64,000 nt of DNA from Polynucleobacter sp. TSB-Sco08W16 (GCF_018687455.1 NZ_CP061291.1:496001-560000), one strand, 5' to 3'; positions 8,752-16,658 are shown, numbered from the stretch's first letter. Program-made: numbers and translations. The notes: a model not told the origin generated them from the sequence alone.

Positions 8752-9063
8752 TTACTGTTGATTAAACATGGATGGTGGGGATAAGGGTGCTTTGGGAGTA
8801 AGTGGTGCTGTAGGTTGTATTGGAACACTCATAGATTGCGCTTGTCCTACAGGTACTCCGCTTGGATTTGAATAGTAAGTTGTATTTCCTATTTGCTGTG
8901 CTTGTCCTGTTGGAACACCGTTTGGGTTTGAGTAGTATGTTGTATTTCCTACCTGTTGTGCTTGTCCAATAGGTACTCCGTTTGGATTTGTGTAATAAGT
9001 AGTTTGAGAAAACGCTTGAATTGAGATAGCTGATAAAGCTACAAAGACAAATTGGTATTTCAT
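8752..9063 (-). CDS. Small secreted protein with three 20-residue repeats
   Basis: The 103-residue protein starts with a signal peptide of about 19 residues (M-K-Y, hydrophobic core, cleavage predicted after A-F-S). Residues 21-78 are three tandem copies of a 20-residue unit of the form T-T-Y-Y-x-N-P-N-G-V-P-x-G-Q-A-Q-Q-x-G-N. The C-terminal 20 residues are Pro-rich. It has no lipobox Cys, so it should be periplasmic or exported. GGAAGG about 9 bases before the ATG supports the start. The repeat unit suggests a small beta structure with a G-x-P turn, but no function is known to me. It is an unusual gene for a restriction island. Confidence 0.8.
   Translation of the reverse strand: MKYQFVFVALSAISIQAFSQTTYYTNPNGVPIGQAQQVGNTTYYSNPNGVPTGQAQQIGNTTYYSNPSGVPVGQAQSMSVPIQPTAPLTPKAPLSPPSMFNQQ
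8830..9003 (-). repeat. Three 60-bp tandem repeats within the secreted-protein gene
   Basis: Units at 9003-8944, 8943-8884 and 8883-8830 encode the 20-residue protein repeats; the third is shorter and more diverged. Differences are mostly single bases, so copy number could vary by slippage or recombination. Confidence 0.85.
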
Positions 9064-9088
9064 ATTTTTTTACCTTCCAATATATCAA

Positions 9089-9836
9089 CCTATATTAGTT
9101 ATATAAGTCTATCAGCATTTTAAGTGTTGCTTAAGTAATACTTTAGTAAGCTTATGAAGCAAACTAGCGTTTGCTTGTGTGTCATGAAAGCTATCGCTTT
9201 CACTCACACATTTCTTTCTTCTTTTATTTTGATTGTTTTTTGACTTTTACTAGGAAGTACAAGCCACGCCCTGTTATAGGACGTAGCTATAGCTAATCAT
9301 TTTTACTGAGGATTAACAACTGATATACACACAACTTGTATTACAAGATAAGGTAGGTTTTGCTATCACCTTTGACGTGCTTGTCTAACGCAACACAACC
9401 ACAGCCTATATCAGAAGCTTTGTGGTGTGTTTATGGGTTTGATTGTGGCGGTTCCCATTCACTTTCAGCATATACATTCATATTTGCTTACATTCACGCA
9501 TTACTGCGTTACCAACATGTACAACATCACAAACGTTCTTACGCAAGGGCGTAGCGTTTATAGCATCCAACATAAGGTGTTGGGTAGTGTGATGAGGCGA
9601 ATAATGAGTAATTCGTTTGCTTACCGTTACACATCAGAACGGATTACGCGGCACCATAACAATCGGCGTGCTAACCTTTATGTCTCATTTGTATATTTAT
9701 TTATCAATACTAAATGAAAGACTGAATATTTGTGGATTTATTACATTCTTCTGGGAAAAGACTGGAAAAATCAGGTTGTCCATCGCGCTTTGATGAAACT
9801 AAAGTTAATACTCATACAACACAAAAGGAGTATTAA
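9089..9836. other. About 750 bases without a convincing gene; series of hairpins
   Basis: Short open frames here have neither good ribosome sites nor recognisable domains. The stretch does carry several perfect or near-perfect stem-loops: 9157-9176, 9177-9209, 9565-9585, 9598-9615 and 9624-9642. The last part before 9837 is the leader of the small phage-type operon. It may encode a structured RNA, or be decayed coding sequence. No tRNA, terminator with a clear T-run or known riboswitch is evident. Confidence 0.5.
9157..9209 (+). other. Two adjacent perfect stem-loops followed by a T-rich tract
   Basis: AAGCAAAC/GTTTGCTT (9157-9164 and 9169-9176, loop TAGC) is followed at once by GTGTG...TGAAAGC-TATC-GCTTTCA...CACAC (9177-9209). 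A pyrimidine-rich tract with many T runs follows to about 9250. On the plus strand this could end a transcript, or form the body of a small structured RNA. Confidence 0.45.
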
Positions 9837-10283
9837 ATGAGTATATTAAGTAACTTGAAGCTAGTAGTAGGTAAGCGTCATTTAACAGCAAGTCCAGTTG
9901 TACACAGACGCAATAAGCTTGTAGCTAAGCTACATGAACAGATTGAACTATGTGAAGCTAAGAAAGCTGGTAATACCTACGCACCTAAACACTTAAAAAC
10001 TTATACAAATAAGCAGACGGGTGAACGCATGACTGTAGAAGCTGTTAAGCGTGTAAAGGAATGGTTTTGGATTAGTGATAGCGGAAAAATCAACTTAGCT
10101 ATTAAGTACGGTGCTAAAACGCTTACGCTAAACAAGAAAACTAAAGCTAACTGTATTGAACTTACTAATGGTGATGAACTGATTAGTACGCTAAAAGCAC
10201 TTAAAGCTGATGTTCTTGATGGTGCGCTTGATGAAGCTATTGAGGAAGTAAGTACAGCTACAAGGGAAGGGTTTGGAAGATGA
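9837..10283 (+). CDS. Phage-type protein, DUF6641-like
   Basis: This is a 148-residue protein. From memory its layout matches DUF6641 phage proteins: an N-terminal M-S-I-L-S-N-L-K-L-V start, a Lys/Arg-rich helix with R-R-N-K-L, a middle V-K-R-V-K-x-W-(F/W) motif near residues 76-82, and a C-terminal acidic helix ending in a Gly-Phe-Gly-Arg tail. Function is unknown. A strong AAAGGAG lies 8 bases before the ATG. It is the first of three short genes in one direction; the next overlaps its stop by 4 bases. This marks the island as phage-derived or a phage satellite. Confidence 0.75.
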   Translation: MSILSNLKLVVGKRHLTASPVVHRRNKLVAKLHEQIELCEAKKAGNTYAPKHLKTYTNKQTGERMTVEAVKRVKEWFWISDSGKINLAIKYGAKTLTLNKKTKANCIELTNGDELISTLKALKADVLDGALDEAIEEVSTATREGFGR

Positions 10284-10429
10284 AGCAATATAGACTATGG
10301 GTACGAATAAATGCTTTACAAACAGCAAATACCCTTATCTATGCTGAAAATGCTTTGTTAGCTAAACAGTTAGGTGAAGCGCAGTACGGTGTGGGTAATG
10401 TTCTGAACTACACAGAAGTAAGTGAGTAA
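10280..10429 (+). CDS. Small 49-residue protein coupled to the DUF6641-like gene
   Basis: The ATG at 10280 overlaps the TGA of the preceding gene (ATGA), and the frame runs for 49 codons to TAA 10427-10429. The product begins M-K-Q-Y-R-L-W-V-R-I and ends with G-V-G-N-V-L-N-Y-T-E-V-S-E, with an Ala-rich helix between. This is a coherent beta-helix-beta composition rather than random translation. The overlap and codon use identical to the neighbours support a real gene. Function is unknown; it may partner the upstream product. Confidence 0.65.
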   Translation: MKQYRLWVRINALQTANTLIYAENALLAKQLGEAQYGVGNVLNYTEVSE

Positions 10430-10454
10430 AAGGAGGGTTGGGTTAAATACTTGT

Positions 10455-10637
10455 ATGCGCTTCTATGAATTTAACTCAACCCCTGCTATCAAACCCATCA
10501 AATCAATGAACCCTAAGCAGTACCGTCTCTACAGTCTTAAGCGCAATAAAGACAATGCTAAGCAGGCTTACAAAGCTGAAAAAGATAGACAAAAGATTGC
10601 TAACGCACAGCAACAGATTTTCAAAGCTAACCACTAA
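10455..10637 (+). CDS. Small basic phage-type protein
   Basis: This is a 60-residue basic protein, mostly one long helix rich in Lys, Gln and Ala (Y-R-L-Y-S-L-K-R-N-K and A-Q-Q-Q-I-F-K segments), of a type seen in phage operons. AGGAGGG at 10431-10437 precedes the ATG by 17 bases, which is long. A GTG at 10422 in the same frame overlaps the previous gene and is an alternative start giving 71 residues. It is third in the short operon starting at 9837. DNA or RNA binding is inference from charge. Confidence 0.6.
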   Translation: MRFYEFNSTPAIKPIKSMNPKQYRLYSLKRNKDNAKQAYKAEKDRQKIANAQQQIFKANH

Positions 10638-10822
10638 AAAATTACCGCGCAATTTTCAAAGGGTGTGGAGAACCTAACCCCTACCAGTTTTAATCTAACA
10701 CTCCCACCAGATACTCAAAAAATAAAATGTGTGATTTGACGCAGAATCATGGGGTTTTTGGTGGTTTTTATATGTATTTTTATTTTTTTGAATGAGGGGA
10801 TGAGAGGTATAGCGCAAATGGT

Positions 10823-12157
10823 TTATAAACTCTTTGCTTTATTTCTGCGTGTCTCACCTGATTTCTTCCCACCCAAGCTACGCTTAGCTTTTAGTTCCGC
10901 TTTTACTTCCGCATCTGATTTGGGGTTGTATGTGGGGTTACTTTTTGCTTTCTTGTTTAGCAACCCCCTTGTTGTTTCCCCTTTTAATTGCGGTAGTGCT
11001 TCTTTCACCTTTAAGTGTCCGTAGTGCTTCTCAATCATGGATACACTTGTACCCATATGTTCAGCAAGCGTATAAACAGGGGTTCTGTCATAGGTTAACT
11101 TAAAGGTAGCGTAGGTATGACGCAAGCTGTAGAACACCCGCTTCTGTTCTGTGTTGGGGTCGATGAGTAGATTGTGCTGTCTTAAGAATGTTTCAAATAG
11201 CTTTTGGAAAGACTGAGGTTCTTTCCCATCTTTCATTCTAAATACGTAACCGTTATGGTTACTTTCAGTCACTGTCTCTATCCCACCTAAACCCTGTACC
11301 TTTAGCAATCTTTTTAGTACATCAATGGTGTCATCCCAACCAATAATTTTCCGTTTACCAGTCTTACCGCTAACATTCATTTCAACGTGACTACCACTGT
11401 CATCCGTATGTGTATAGCGCACTTGTTTCCAACGCAGGTTTAGTAATTCCTTACCAGGACGCGCACCGGTATCAAGTAATACGTATACATACTCTCTTAG
11501 CAATATTCTTAAGTTTTTACTTACTGTATTTTCAGCACGTTCAATCCAATCATTGAAGTGTTCCTTTAGCGCACGGATCTCTTCTAATTCAAATGCGGGA
11601 CGACGTTCACTGACTTTTCCTTTAGCAATCAGCTTGGGACGATCCAGTTCTGTCATAAAACGCTGAAGTACAGCTTCATCAAATATCAAATTGAGTACAG
11701 CGTTATGGGTTAACTGAGTGCTATAGGTAGCTGGTTTACCCATCTTCTTGGTGCGCTTAGTCTCATACTCGTCCAATGCTTCACGCTTAATGTTGTTGAC
11801 ATTGAACTTACCCAGTATTGGAATGACGTAAGTCTTAAGAACGGAAACATAGTCTTTGTAGACGGGTTTTGCTGTTCCTTCCTCAATATCTGCTTCAAGT
11901 TGCTTAAGAACGGTGTTAGCAACATCCTTGAGTTTGCGGGTGACAGGGGAGATATTCAGTTCTTTTTTGACATTTGCTTTAATGAGGATGTCATGCGCGG
12001 CTTTTTTAGCTTTTGCTAAATCCCGTTCATTAGTGCTTGCGCGGTTCCAGCGCCCATCTACATTGAACGCAACCTGCCATACAGCACTACGTTCACGCTG
12101 ATAAATGCGTAGTTCCCGTTCTATCAAAATGTGAGTGGTAGCGTTTTTCTGTCTCAT
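10823..12157 (-). CDS. int: Island integrase (tyrosine recombinase)
   Basis: This is the integrase that should insert and excise the island at tRNA-Lys. The C-terminal catalytic domain (about residues 190-400) shows Arg in T-G-A-R-P-G, Lys in G-K-T-G-K-R-K, H-x-x-R as S-L-R-H-T-Y-A-T, and L-A-E-H-M-G followed by Tyr in E-K-H-Y-G-H. The N-terminal half holds a beta-sheet DNA-binding region and an SAM-like core-binding domain. The tail is Lys-rich. I prefer the ATG at 12157 because the family usually starts close to the I-Y-Q-R-E-R block; ATG 12187 and TTG 12211 are also in frame. It lies next to the tRNA and reads away from it, as in other tRNA-targeting islands. Confidence 0.92.
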   Translation of the reverse strand: MRQKNATTHILIERELRIYQRERSAVWQVAFNVDGRWNRASTNERDLAKAKKAAHDILIKANVKKELNISPVTRKLKDVANTVLKQLEADIEEGTAKPVYKDYVSVLKTYVIPILGKFNVNNIKREALDEYETKRTKKMGKPATYSTQLTHNAVLNLIFDEAVLQRFMTELDRPKLIAKGKVSERRPAFELEEIRALKEHFNDWIERAENTVSKNLRILLREYVYVLLDTGARPGKELLNLRWKQVRYTHTDDSGSHVEMNVSGKTGKRKIIGWDDTIDVLKRLLKVQGLGGIETVTESNHNGYVFRMKDGKEPQSFQKLFETFLRQHNLLIDPNTEQKRVFYSLRHTYATFKLTYDRTPVYTLAEHMGTSVSMIEKHYGHLKVKEALPQLKGETTRGLLNKKAKSNPTYNPKSDAEVKAELKAKRSLGGKKSGETRRNKAKSL

Positions 12158-12245
12158 ACCCAAATAACCAGCAAGTCCATACAGCATAAGCGTTTGCTGG
12201 GAATAGGACAAGCACTAATAATTGGTGTGTATTTGGTGTGTACCA

Positions 12246-12272
12246 AAAGAAAAAGCGCACTTTTGTGCGCTT
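12246..12272 (-). terminator. Rho-independent terminator after tRNA-Lys
   Basis: On the minus strand AAGCGCAC-AAAA-GTGCGCTT forms a perfect 8-bp stem with a 4-base loop, followed by TTTCTTTT. It lies 13 bases after the tRNA 3' end and should end that transcript before the integrase gene. It may belong to the island side of the junction. Confidence 0.8.
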
Positions 12273-12284
12273 CGCCTTATATCT

Positions 12285-12360
12285 TGGTGGGTCGGGCGAG
12301 ATTCGAACTCGCGACCAACGGATTAAAAGTCCGCTGCTCTACCGACTGAGCTACCGACCC
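12285..12360 (-). tRNA. tRNA-Lys (anticodon UUU)
   Basis: The 76-base gene folds as a standard cloverleaf: acceptor stem GGGTCGG/CCGACCC, anticodon loop CTTTTAA, T loop TTCGAAT, and an encoded CCA end. The island integrase lies immediately downstream, which makes this gene the likely attachment site. Confidence 0.97.
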
Positions 12361-12446
12361 AGTAAGCCATAAATTATAGCAAGAAGTTTGTAGTCCACCC
12401 TGGGGTCTAGCTTGCCTCCCCGTAAGCCCTTGTAGTTACAAGTAGC

Positions 12447-13790
12447 TTACGTATTGACTCTTCGGGCAACGGGAGGATTTTTGGAAAAATAGTCCTTAAT
12501 TCCTCTCAAAATGGCGTCCGCAATCCGGTCTTGATAGCCATCATCATTTAATTTGGCCTCTTCTTGGGGGTTGCTAATAAAAGCGGTTTCTACAAGGATA
12601 GAGGGGATGTCTGGGGCTTTCAGAACGGCAAAGCTGGCTTGCTCCACCTTTCCTTTATGCAGAGGTGCAAATCCACCGATTTGCTTGAGGATGGAGTTGC
12701 CTACTTGTAATGAGTCTTTAATTTGGGCGGTGGTGGACATATCTAGAAGTAGGTTCGCTACTTGCCGATCTTGAGTCTTGATGTTGATGCCGCCAATCAG
12801 ATCAGAAGCATTCTCTTTATTTGCCATCCAGCGCGCCATCGTGCTACTGGCACCCATTTGAGAAAGGGTAAATACAGAGGCACCTTTAGCGTGCGATTCA
12901 ATAAATGCATCCGCATGAATTGATACAAATAAATCTGCTTCAACTCGCCTAGCTTTTTGAACTCTGACATGGAGTGGTACAAAGTAATCCCCATCACGGG
13001 TGAGGTAGGGCCGCATATAGGCTTCATTCTCAATTTTGTCTTTGAGTCTTTTGGCAATCGAGAGAACAACATGCTTTTCTCTAGAGCCCATAGAGCCAAT
13101 CGCGCCTGGATCTTCACCACCATGTCCTGGATCGATTGCAATGGTGATCAAGCGTTTGTATTTGGCTTGTGCTGGAGCCTCTTTGACCTCTGGGATAGCC
13201 TGAGCAACTGGCGGCTTGGGGGAATCTTTCTTAGTGGCAAATTGCGCAATGAGGTCTACTTCTTCATTGGATTTAGTCAGGGCACTTTCTTTTTTGGCAC
13301 TACTCTTGACCAACTCCATTAAAGGGTCTGGTGGGGTAGTGGGATATAAGTCAAACACCATCCGGTAGTTGTATTCAGCTACGGGATCAAGTGTAAAGAG
13401 CTGCGGCTTGATGGGCTCCTTTAGGTCAAACACGAGGCGGACAACCCCAGGCTGAAACTGACCTACTCGCACTTGAGAAACATAGGGATCATTCGGTTTG
13501 ATCTTCGCAACGAGATCCTTGAGCGTGGGATTGAGTTCTAAACCTTGAACATCGACTACTAGGCGATCTGGATTGGTCAGAATCTGCTGAGTAATCGGCA
13601 GGGGTGTATCAGACTCCAGGGTAATACGCGTGTAGTCTTCTGAAGGCCAGACGCGCACACCTAAAATCTTGGCGCCCCAGGCAATATCGATTTCACCTAA
13701 TAGGAGGACAAGCCCGAGTAATTTTGCTGAAGACTTCAAATGACGCCTTCTTGCTAAATCTGTTTTTGACTTGCTAAATGGATTGCTCAT
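12447..13790 (-). CDS. amiC: N-acetylmuramoyl-L-alanine amidase AmiC
   Basis: This periplasmic zinc amidase cleaves the bond between MurNAc and the peptide stem to split septal peptidoglycan. Of 447 residues, the first 40 form a Tat-like signal peptide (R-R-R-H-L-K before a hydrophobic core). An AMIN domain follows (about 42-150), then a linker, then the amidase_3 domain (about 215-437) with D-P-G-H-G-G-E-D-P-G-A, E in S-R-E-K, and S-I-H-A-D-A. The gene starts directly after the tsaE stop, so the two form one unit. A 29-base stem-loop (12422-12450) overlaps its stop codon but lacks a T-run. Confidence 0.93.
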   Translation of the reverse strand: MSNPFSKSKTDLARRRHLKSSAKLLGLVLLLGEIDIAWGAKILGVRVWPSEDYTRITLESDTPLPITQQILTNPDRLVVDVQGLELNPTLKDLVAKIKPNDPYVSQVRVGQFQPGVVRLVFDLKEPIKPQLFTLDPVAEYNYRMVFDLYPTTPPDPLMELVKSSAKKESALTKSNEEVDLIAQFATKKDSPKPPVAQAIPEVKEAPAQAKYKRLITIAIDPGHGGEDPGAIGSMGSREKHVVLSIAKRLKDKIENEAYMRPYLTRDGDYFVPLHVRVQKARRVEADLFVSIHADAFIESHAKGASVFTLSQMGASSTMARWMANKENASDLIGGINIKTQDRQVANLLLDMSTTAQIKDSLQVGNSILKQIGGFAPLHKGKVEQASFAVLKAPDIPSILVETAFISNPQEEAKLNDDGYQDRIADAILRGIKDYFSKNPPVARRVNT

Positions 13791-14306
13791 CTATTGCTTG
13801 ATGTTCTTTAAGACGGCGACACCATCATTTAATAGTGCATTGATTGAGATCAAACGTTCATTCTCAGTGGCGCCAGCAGTTAACTCAACCTGTAAATCAA
13901 ATGCGGGTAAAGATCCCTCAGCTTTTTCTGGCCATTCAATGATGCATATGCCGGGAATATCGAAATACTCAGCAAAGCCCGCTTCTTGCCACTCCAAGGG
14001 ATCGCGCATGCGATAAAGGTCAAAGTGATGAACGGTAAAGAGAATATTGTTGGTTTTCAGAGGATAGGGCTCACATAGGGTGTAAGTGGGACTCTTCACC
14101 TTACCTGTGTGACCCATGCTCTGGATGAGGTGCCTAGCAAATGTCGTTTTACCGGCTCCAAGGTCACCCTCTAGGGAGATATTGAGATGTGATTCTGGAT
14201 GGCTTTGAATAAATTGCTCAAGGCTGGTGGCAAGTCGCTTGGCAAGGTCAGCAGTATCTGCTTCTTGCCTACAATGTTGCTTCAGGGTTTCCTGTGTTTG
14301 AGCCAT
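13791..14306 (-). CDS. tsaE: tRNA threonylcarbamoyladenosine biosynthesis ATPase TsaE
   Basis: TsaE is the ATPase that works with TsaB and TsaD to place the t6A37 modification on ANN-reading tRNAs. The 171-residue protein has Walker A G-D-L-G-A-G-K-T-T near residues 46-54 and the later H-F-D-L-Y-R block and E-W-P-E block of the family. It is divergent from queG, with about 40 bases between starts, and is followed without a gap by amiC. That pairing is common in proteobacteria. Confidence 0.93.
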   Translation of the reverse strand: MAQTQETLKQHCRQEADTADLAKRLATSLEQFIQSHPESHLNISLEGDLGAGKTTFARHLIQSMGHTGKVKSPTYTLCEPYPLKTNNILFTVHHFDLYRMRDPLEWQEAGFAEYFDIPGICIIEWPEKAEGSLPAFDLQVELTAGATENERLISINALLNDGVAVLKNIKQ

Positions 14307-14348
14307 TGTTCTAGTTTATTCAATTATTACGCTACATTCTGTATTCAT

Positions 14349-15449
14349 ATGTCTTTATCTGCCAATTCTGCCGCTTTAAATGAGCCTGAGCTACGTGCTT
14401 GGCTTGGGGAGAAGGCTGCGGAGTTGGGTTTTGATGCCCTGCGCATCACCGATACTGACTTAGGCCTTGCGAGTGAGCGCTTAAGGAAATGGCTGGCAGA
14501 AGGGCGTCACGGCCAGATGGAATACATGCAACGCCATGCTGATCTGCGTTCAGATCCTCAGTTGCTTGTACCGGGTACCGTGCGAGTGATTTGTGTCACG
14601 ATGAACTATCTTCCAGAAGAGCTGAACTTTGATGCTGAGTGGAAAAGATTAGAAGATCCTAGCCAGGCAGTGGTCTCCATGTATGCCAGAGGGCGCGATT
14701 ATCACAAAGTGCTCCGCAATCGCTTGCAAGATTTTGCTAAAGCCATCGAAGAAAAAATTGGGGCGTTTGGATACCGCGTATTTACTGACTCTGCACCTTT
14801 GATGGAGGTAGAGTTAGCGCGCAAAGCAGGTTTAGGTTGGCGTGGTAAACATACGCTCTTACTCAATCGCGAGTCTGGATCTACCTTCTTCCTGGGCGAG
14901 ATCTTGGTCGATGTGCCGCTACCAGTAGATGAGCCGCAGGAAGAGCGTTGTGGCACCTGCACATCTTGCATTGATGTCTGCCCAACCCATGCAATCACTG
15001 CGCCATATCAATTGGATGCGCGCCGTTGTATCTCTTATTTAACAATTGAAAATCCAGCGGCTATACCTTTGGAGTTTCGAAGAGCAATGGGTAATCGCGT
15101 TTATGGCTGCGATGACTGTCAACTCATTTGTCCATGGAATAAATTTGCCAAACGTTCACAGTTGCCCGACTTTGCACAACGTCACGGACTAGGTCAAGCA
15201 AGTCTTCTCCATTTATGGTCCTGGACGGAAGCAGAATTCGAGCAAAGACATGAAGGCAGTGCCATTCGTAGAATTGGCTACAACAGATGGCGTCGTAATT
15301 TAGCGGTGGCAATGGGTAATGCCCTGGCAAGTCCGTCAGTTCCACTCACTACAAAGCAAGATATTCGTAAGGCTTTAACAGAGGGGCTGGTATCAGGAGA
15401 CCCTTTGGTAGCAGAGCATATTCAATGGGCACTCGATACCTCTGACTAG
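14349..15449 (+). CDS. queG: Epoxyqueuosine reductase QueG
   Basis: QueG performs the last step of queuosine synthesis in tRNA, reducing epoxyqueuosine to queuosine with cobalamin and two [4Fe-4S] clusters. The 366-residue product carries both cluster motifs: C-G-T-C-T-S-C-I-D-V-C-P and a second C-D-D-C-Q-x-I-C-P-W-N. I chose the ATG at 14349 because the frame upstream runs through the divergent tsaE gene and the family begins close to the A-E-L-G-F-D-x-L-R block. As a B12 enzyme it may depend on the cobalamin uptake gene at 54874. Confidence 0.95.
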   Translation: MSLSANSAALNEPELRAWLGEKAAELGFDALRITDTDLGLASERLRKWLAEGRHGQMEYMQRHADLRSDPQLLVPGTVRVICVTMNYLPEELNFDAEWKRLEDPSQAVVSMYARGRDYHKVLRNRLQDFAKAIEEKIGAFGYRVFTDSAPLMEVELARKAGLGWRGKHTLLLNRESGSTFFLGEILVDVPLPVDEPQEERCGTCTSCIDVCPTHAITAPYQLDARRCISYLTIENPAAIPLEFRRAMGNRVYGCDDCQLICPWNKFAKRSQLPDFAQRHGLGQASLLHLWSWTEAEFEQRHEGSAIRRIGYNRWRRNLAVAMGNALASPSVPLTTKQDIRKALTEGLVSGDPLVAEHIQWALDTSD

Positions 15450-15481
15450 GCAAGTATTCGCCCTAGATCTACAATCATCTT

Positions 15482-16267
15482 ATGTCATCAGTCGATCAAC
15501 CGTATATAGACCCTAGCGAAATCGCGCTTGAGGGCTCAGCGGCCGAACGCTTCAAAAATCCTAAAGAAGCATTTTGGGAAGGGATGCGCGATGCGGCTGG
15601 CGCACCAGCAATGGTGCTCTTTGCCGGCATGGTGGGTTTTGGGGCGATGGGCAAAACCAATGGCTTTGATGTGTGGTTCACCACCTTTACTTCATTTTTT
15701 ATGTTCGCCTTACCGGGGCAGGTGGTCTTGCTGGAGATGGCGATTACAGGTTCATCGGTAATTGCGATTGCTTTAGCGGTGACATTAACTTCAACCCGTT
15801 TTATCACCATGACGGTGACACTCTTTCCGCAGTTTCATCAAAAAGATCGCAATCGTAGTTTGTATGCCTCAGTGCATTTATTGGCGATGACTGCATGGGC
15901 GATCTCGATGCGCGAGTTTCATGCAATTGAGACCAAGCATCGCTTAGCGTATTTTGTTGGGCTAGGCTTACTCTGTTGGTTGATTTCTATTCCTGGGACT
16001 ATTCTGGGTTTTTATTTGGCAGGCATGGTTCCGCCAGCAGTCACTCTTGGTTTAGTGTTTATTAACCCCCTATTTTTCTTGCTCACATTCACCGAAGTAA
16101 AGCCTTGGATTAATCGCATTGCCATTTTTTTGGGATGCATCTTTGGGCCGATATTTTTCGCTATCGATCGTGATACCAGCTTATTAACTGCAGGGCTCGT
16201 GGGTGGTACTTTGGCCTACTTTATTGATCGTAAATTCTTGCGCAAGAAAGCAGGGGTAATCGGTTGA
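15482..16267 (+). CDS. azlC: AzlC family membrane protein (branched-chain amino acid exporter subunit)
   Basis: This is the large subunit of the two-part AzlCD exporter; in Bacillus and E. coli (YgaZH) relatives it exports branched-chain amino acids. Of 261 residues, about 50 hydrophilic N-terminal residues precede several membrane helices, starting with a Gly/Ala-rich helix after an E-A-F-W-E-G-M-R-D motif typical of the family. The gene overlaps the azlD-like gene by 4 bases. Substrate is inferred from the family. Confidence 0.88.
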   Translation: MSSVDQPYIDPSEIALEGSAAERFKNPKEAFWEGMRDAAGAPAMVLFAGMVGFGAMGKTNGFDVWFTTFTSFFMFALPGQVVLLEMAITGSSVIAIALAVTLTSTRFITMTVTLFPQFHQKDRNRSLYASVHLLAMTAWAISMREFHAIETKHRLAYFVGLGLLCWLISIPGTILGFYLAGMVPPAVTLGLVFINPLFFLLTFTEVKPWINRIAIFLGCIFGPIFFAIDRDTSLLTAGLVGGTLAYFIDRKFLRKKAGVIG

Positions 16268-16626
16268 ACAATGCGATAGAAACCATGAATTCAGCACTCT
16301 CTGGTTGGGGTCTATGGATTGCTTTGGTAGGTGCTTGTCTTGGCACGTACTTCTGTAGGGCCATTGGGGTAATGCTGTCGCAAAGTATCAACCAAGATAG
16401 TGAAATCTTCCGCTGGTTAGCTGCAGTGACTTACACCATGGTTTCTGCTTTAACCATTCGCCTGATTGTGATGCCCCTAGGATTAATGGCGACTGTACCT
16501 TTATGGATTCGGATTCTGATTTGCGCCCTAAGTATTGGCGTCATGGTCTCCAAACCTACTAAGCGATTGGTTCCAGCCTTATTGACTGGAACCCTGCTCA
16601 TGGTGGGTTATGGTGTGATTCGTTAA
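16264..16626 (+). CDS. azlD: AzlD family membrane protein
   Basis: This is the small subunit of the AzlCD exporter: 120 residues, with four hydrophobic helices. The TTG at 16264 overlaps the azlC stop (TTGA), indicating coupling; an in-frame ATG at 16285 is a possible alternative. Partnership with the upstream AzlC is supported by order and overlap. Confidence 0.85.
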   Translation: MNNAIETMNSALSGWGLWIALVGACLGTYFCRAIGVMLSQSINQDSEIFRWLAAVTYTMVSALTIRLIVMPLGLMATVPLWIRILICALSIGVMVSKPTKRLVPALLTGTLLMVGYGVIR

Positions 16627-16658
16627 GTCACCCAAGCCACTTCATTCAGCAATTAATA

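Larger units (their letters stand above)
1..12284. mobile_element. Integrated genomic island, right end at tRNA-Lys; left end outside the window
   Basis: The segment is clearly more AT-rich than the sequence after 12,285 and is rich in AGCT and ACGT words. A tyrosine-recombinase gene reads away from the 3' end of tRNA-Lys (12285-12360), the usual arrangement for elements that integrate into a tRNA 3' end and rebuild it. Cargo is typical of defence or satellite-like islands: a type I restriction-modification operon, a second recombinase, small phage-type genes and orphan genes. I saw no second copy of the tRNA 3' end inside 1-12284, so the other attachment site should lie to the left. No capsid, terminase, relaxase or replication gene is recognisable in the visible part, so its mode of transfer is unknown. 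Confidence 0.8.

Noticed and set aside
8830..9003. Regular 60-base repeats that could suggest a CRISPR-like array
   Set aside because: Units are directly adjacent without spacers and encode a repeated peptide in an open frame with signal peptide and ribosome site.
8762..9088. Alternative 108-codon frame over the repeat gene
   Set aside because: It stays open only because the repeat length is a multiple of three; it lacks a signal peptide and a ribosome site that fits, and its composition is odd.
9360..9717. Two short overlapping frames (64 and 96 codons)
   Set aside because: No ribosome site, His- and Arg-heavy unordered composition and overlap with hairpins; kept only as a non-coding region.
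12131..12349. Plus-strand frame over the integrase start and tRNA-Lys
   Set aside because: It runs through the tRNA gene in antisense and is clearly a chance frame.
12422..12450. Stem-loop at the amiC stop as a terminator
   Set aside because: The stem is long but no T-run follows on either strand, so it is only mentioned in the amiC entry.
13771..14348. Longer N-terminus for QueG and plus-strand frame over tsaE
   Set aside because: The extension overlaps tsaE on the other strand and has no similarity to the family; ATG 14349 fits the known start.
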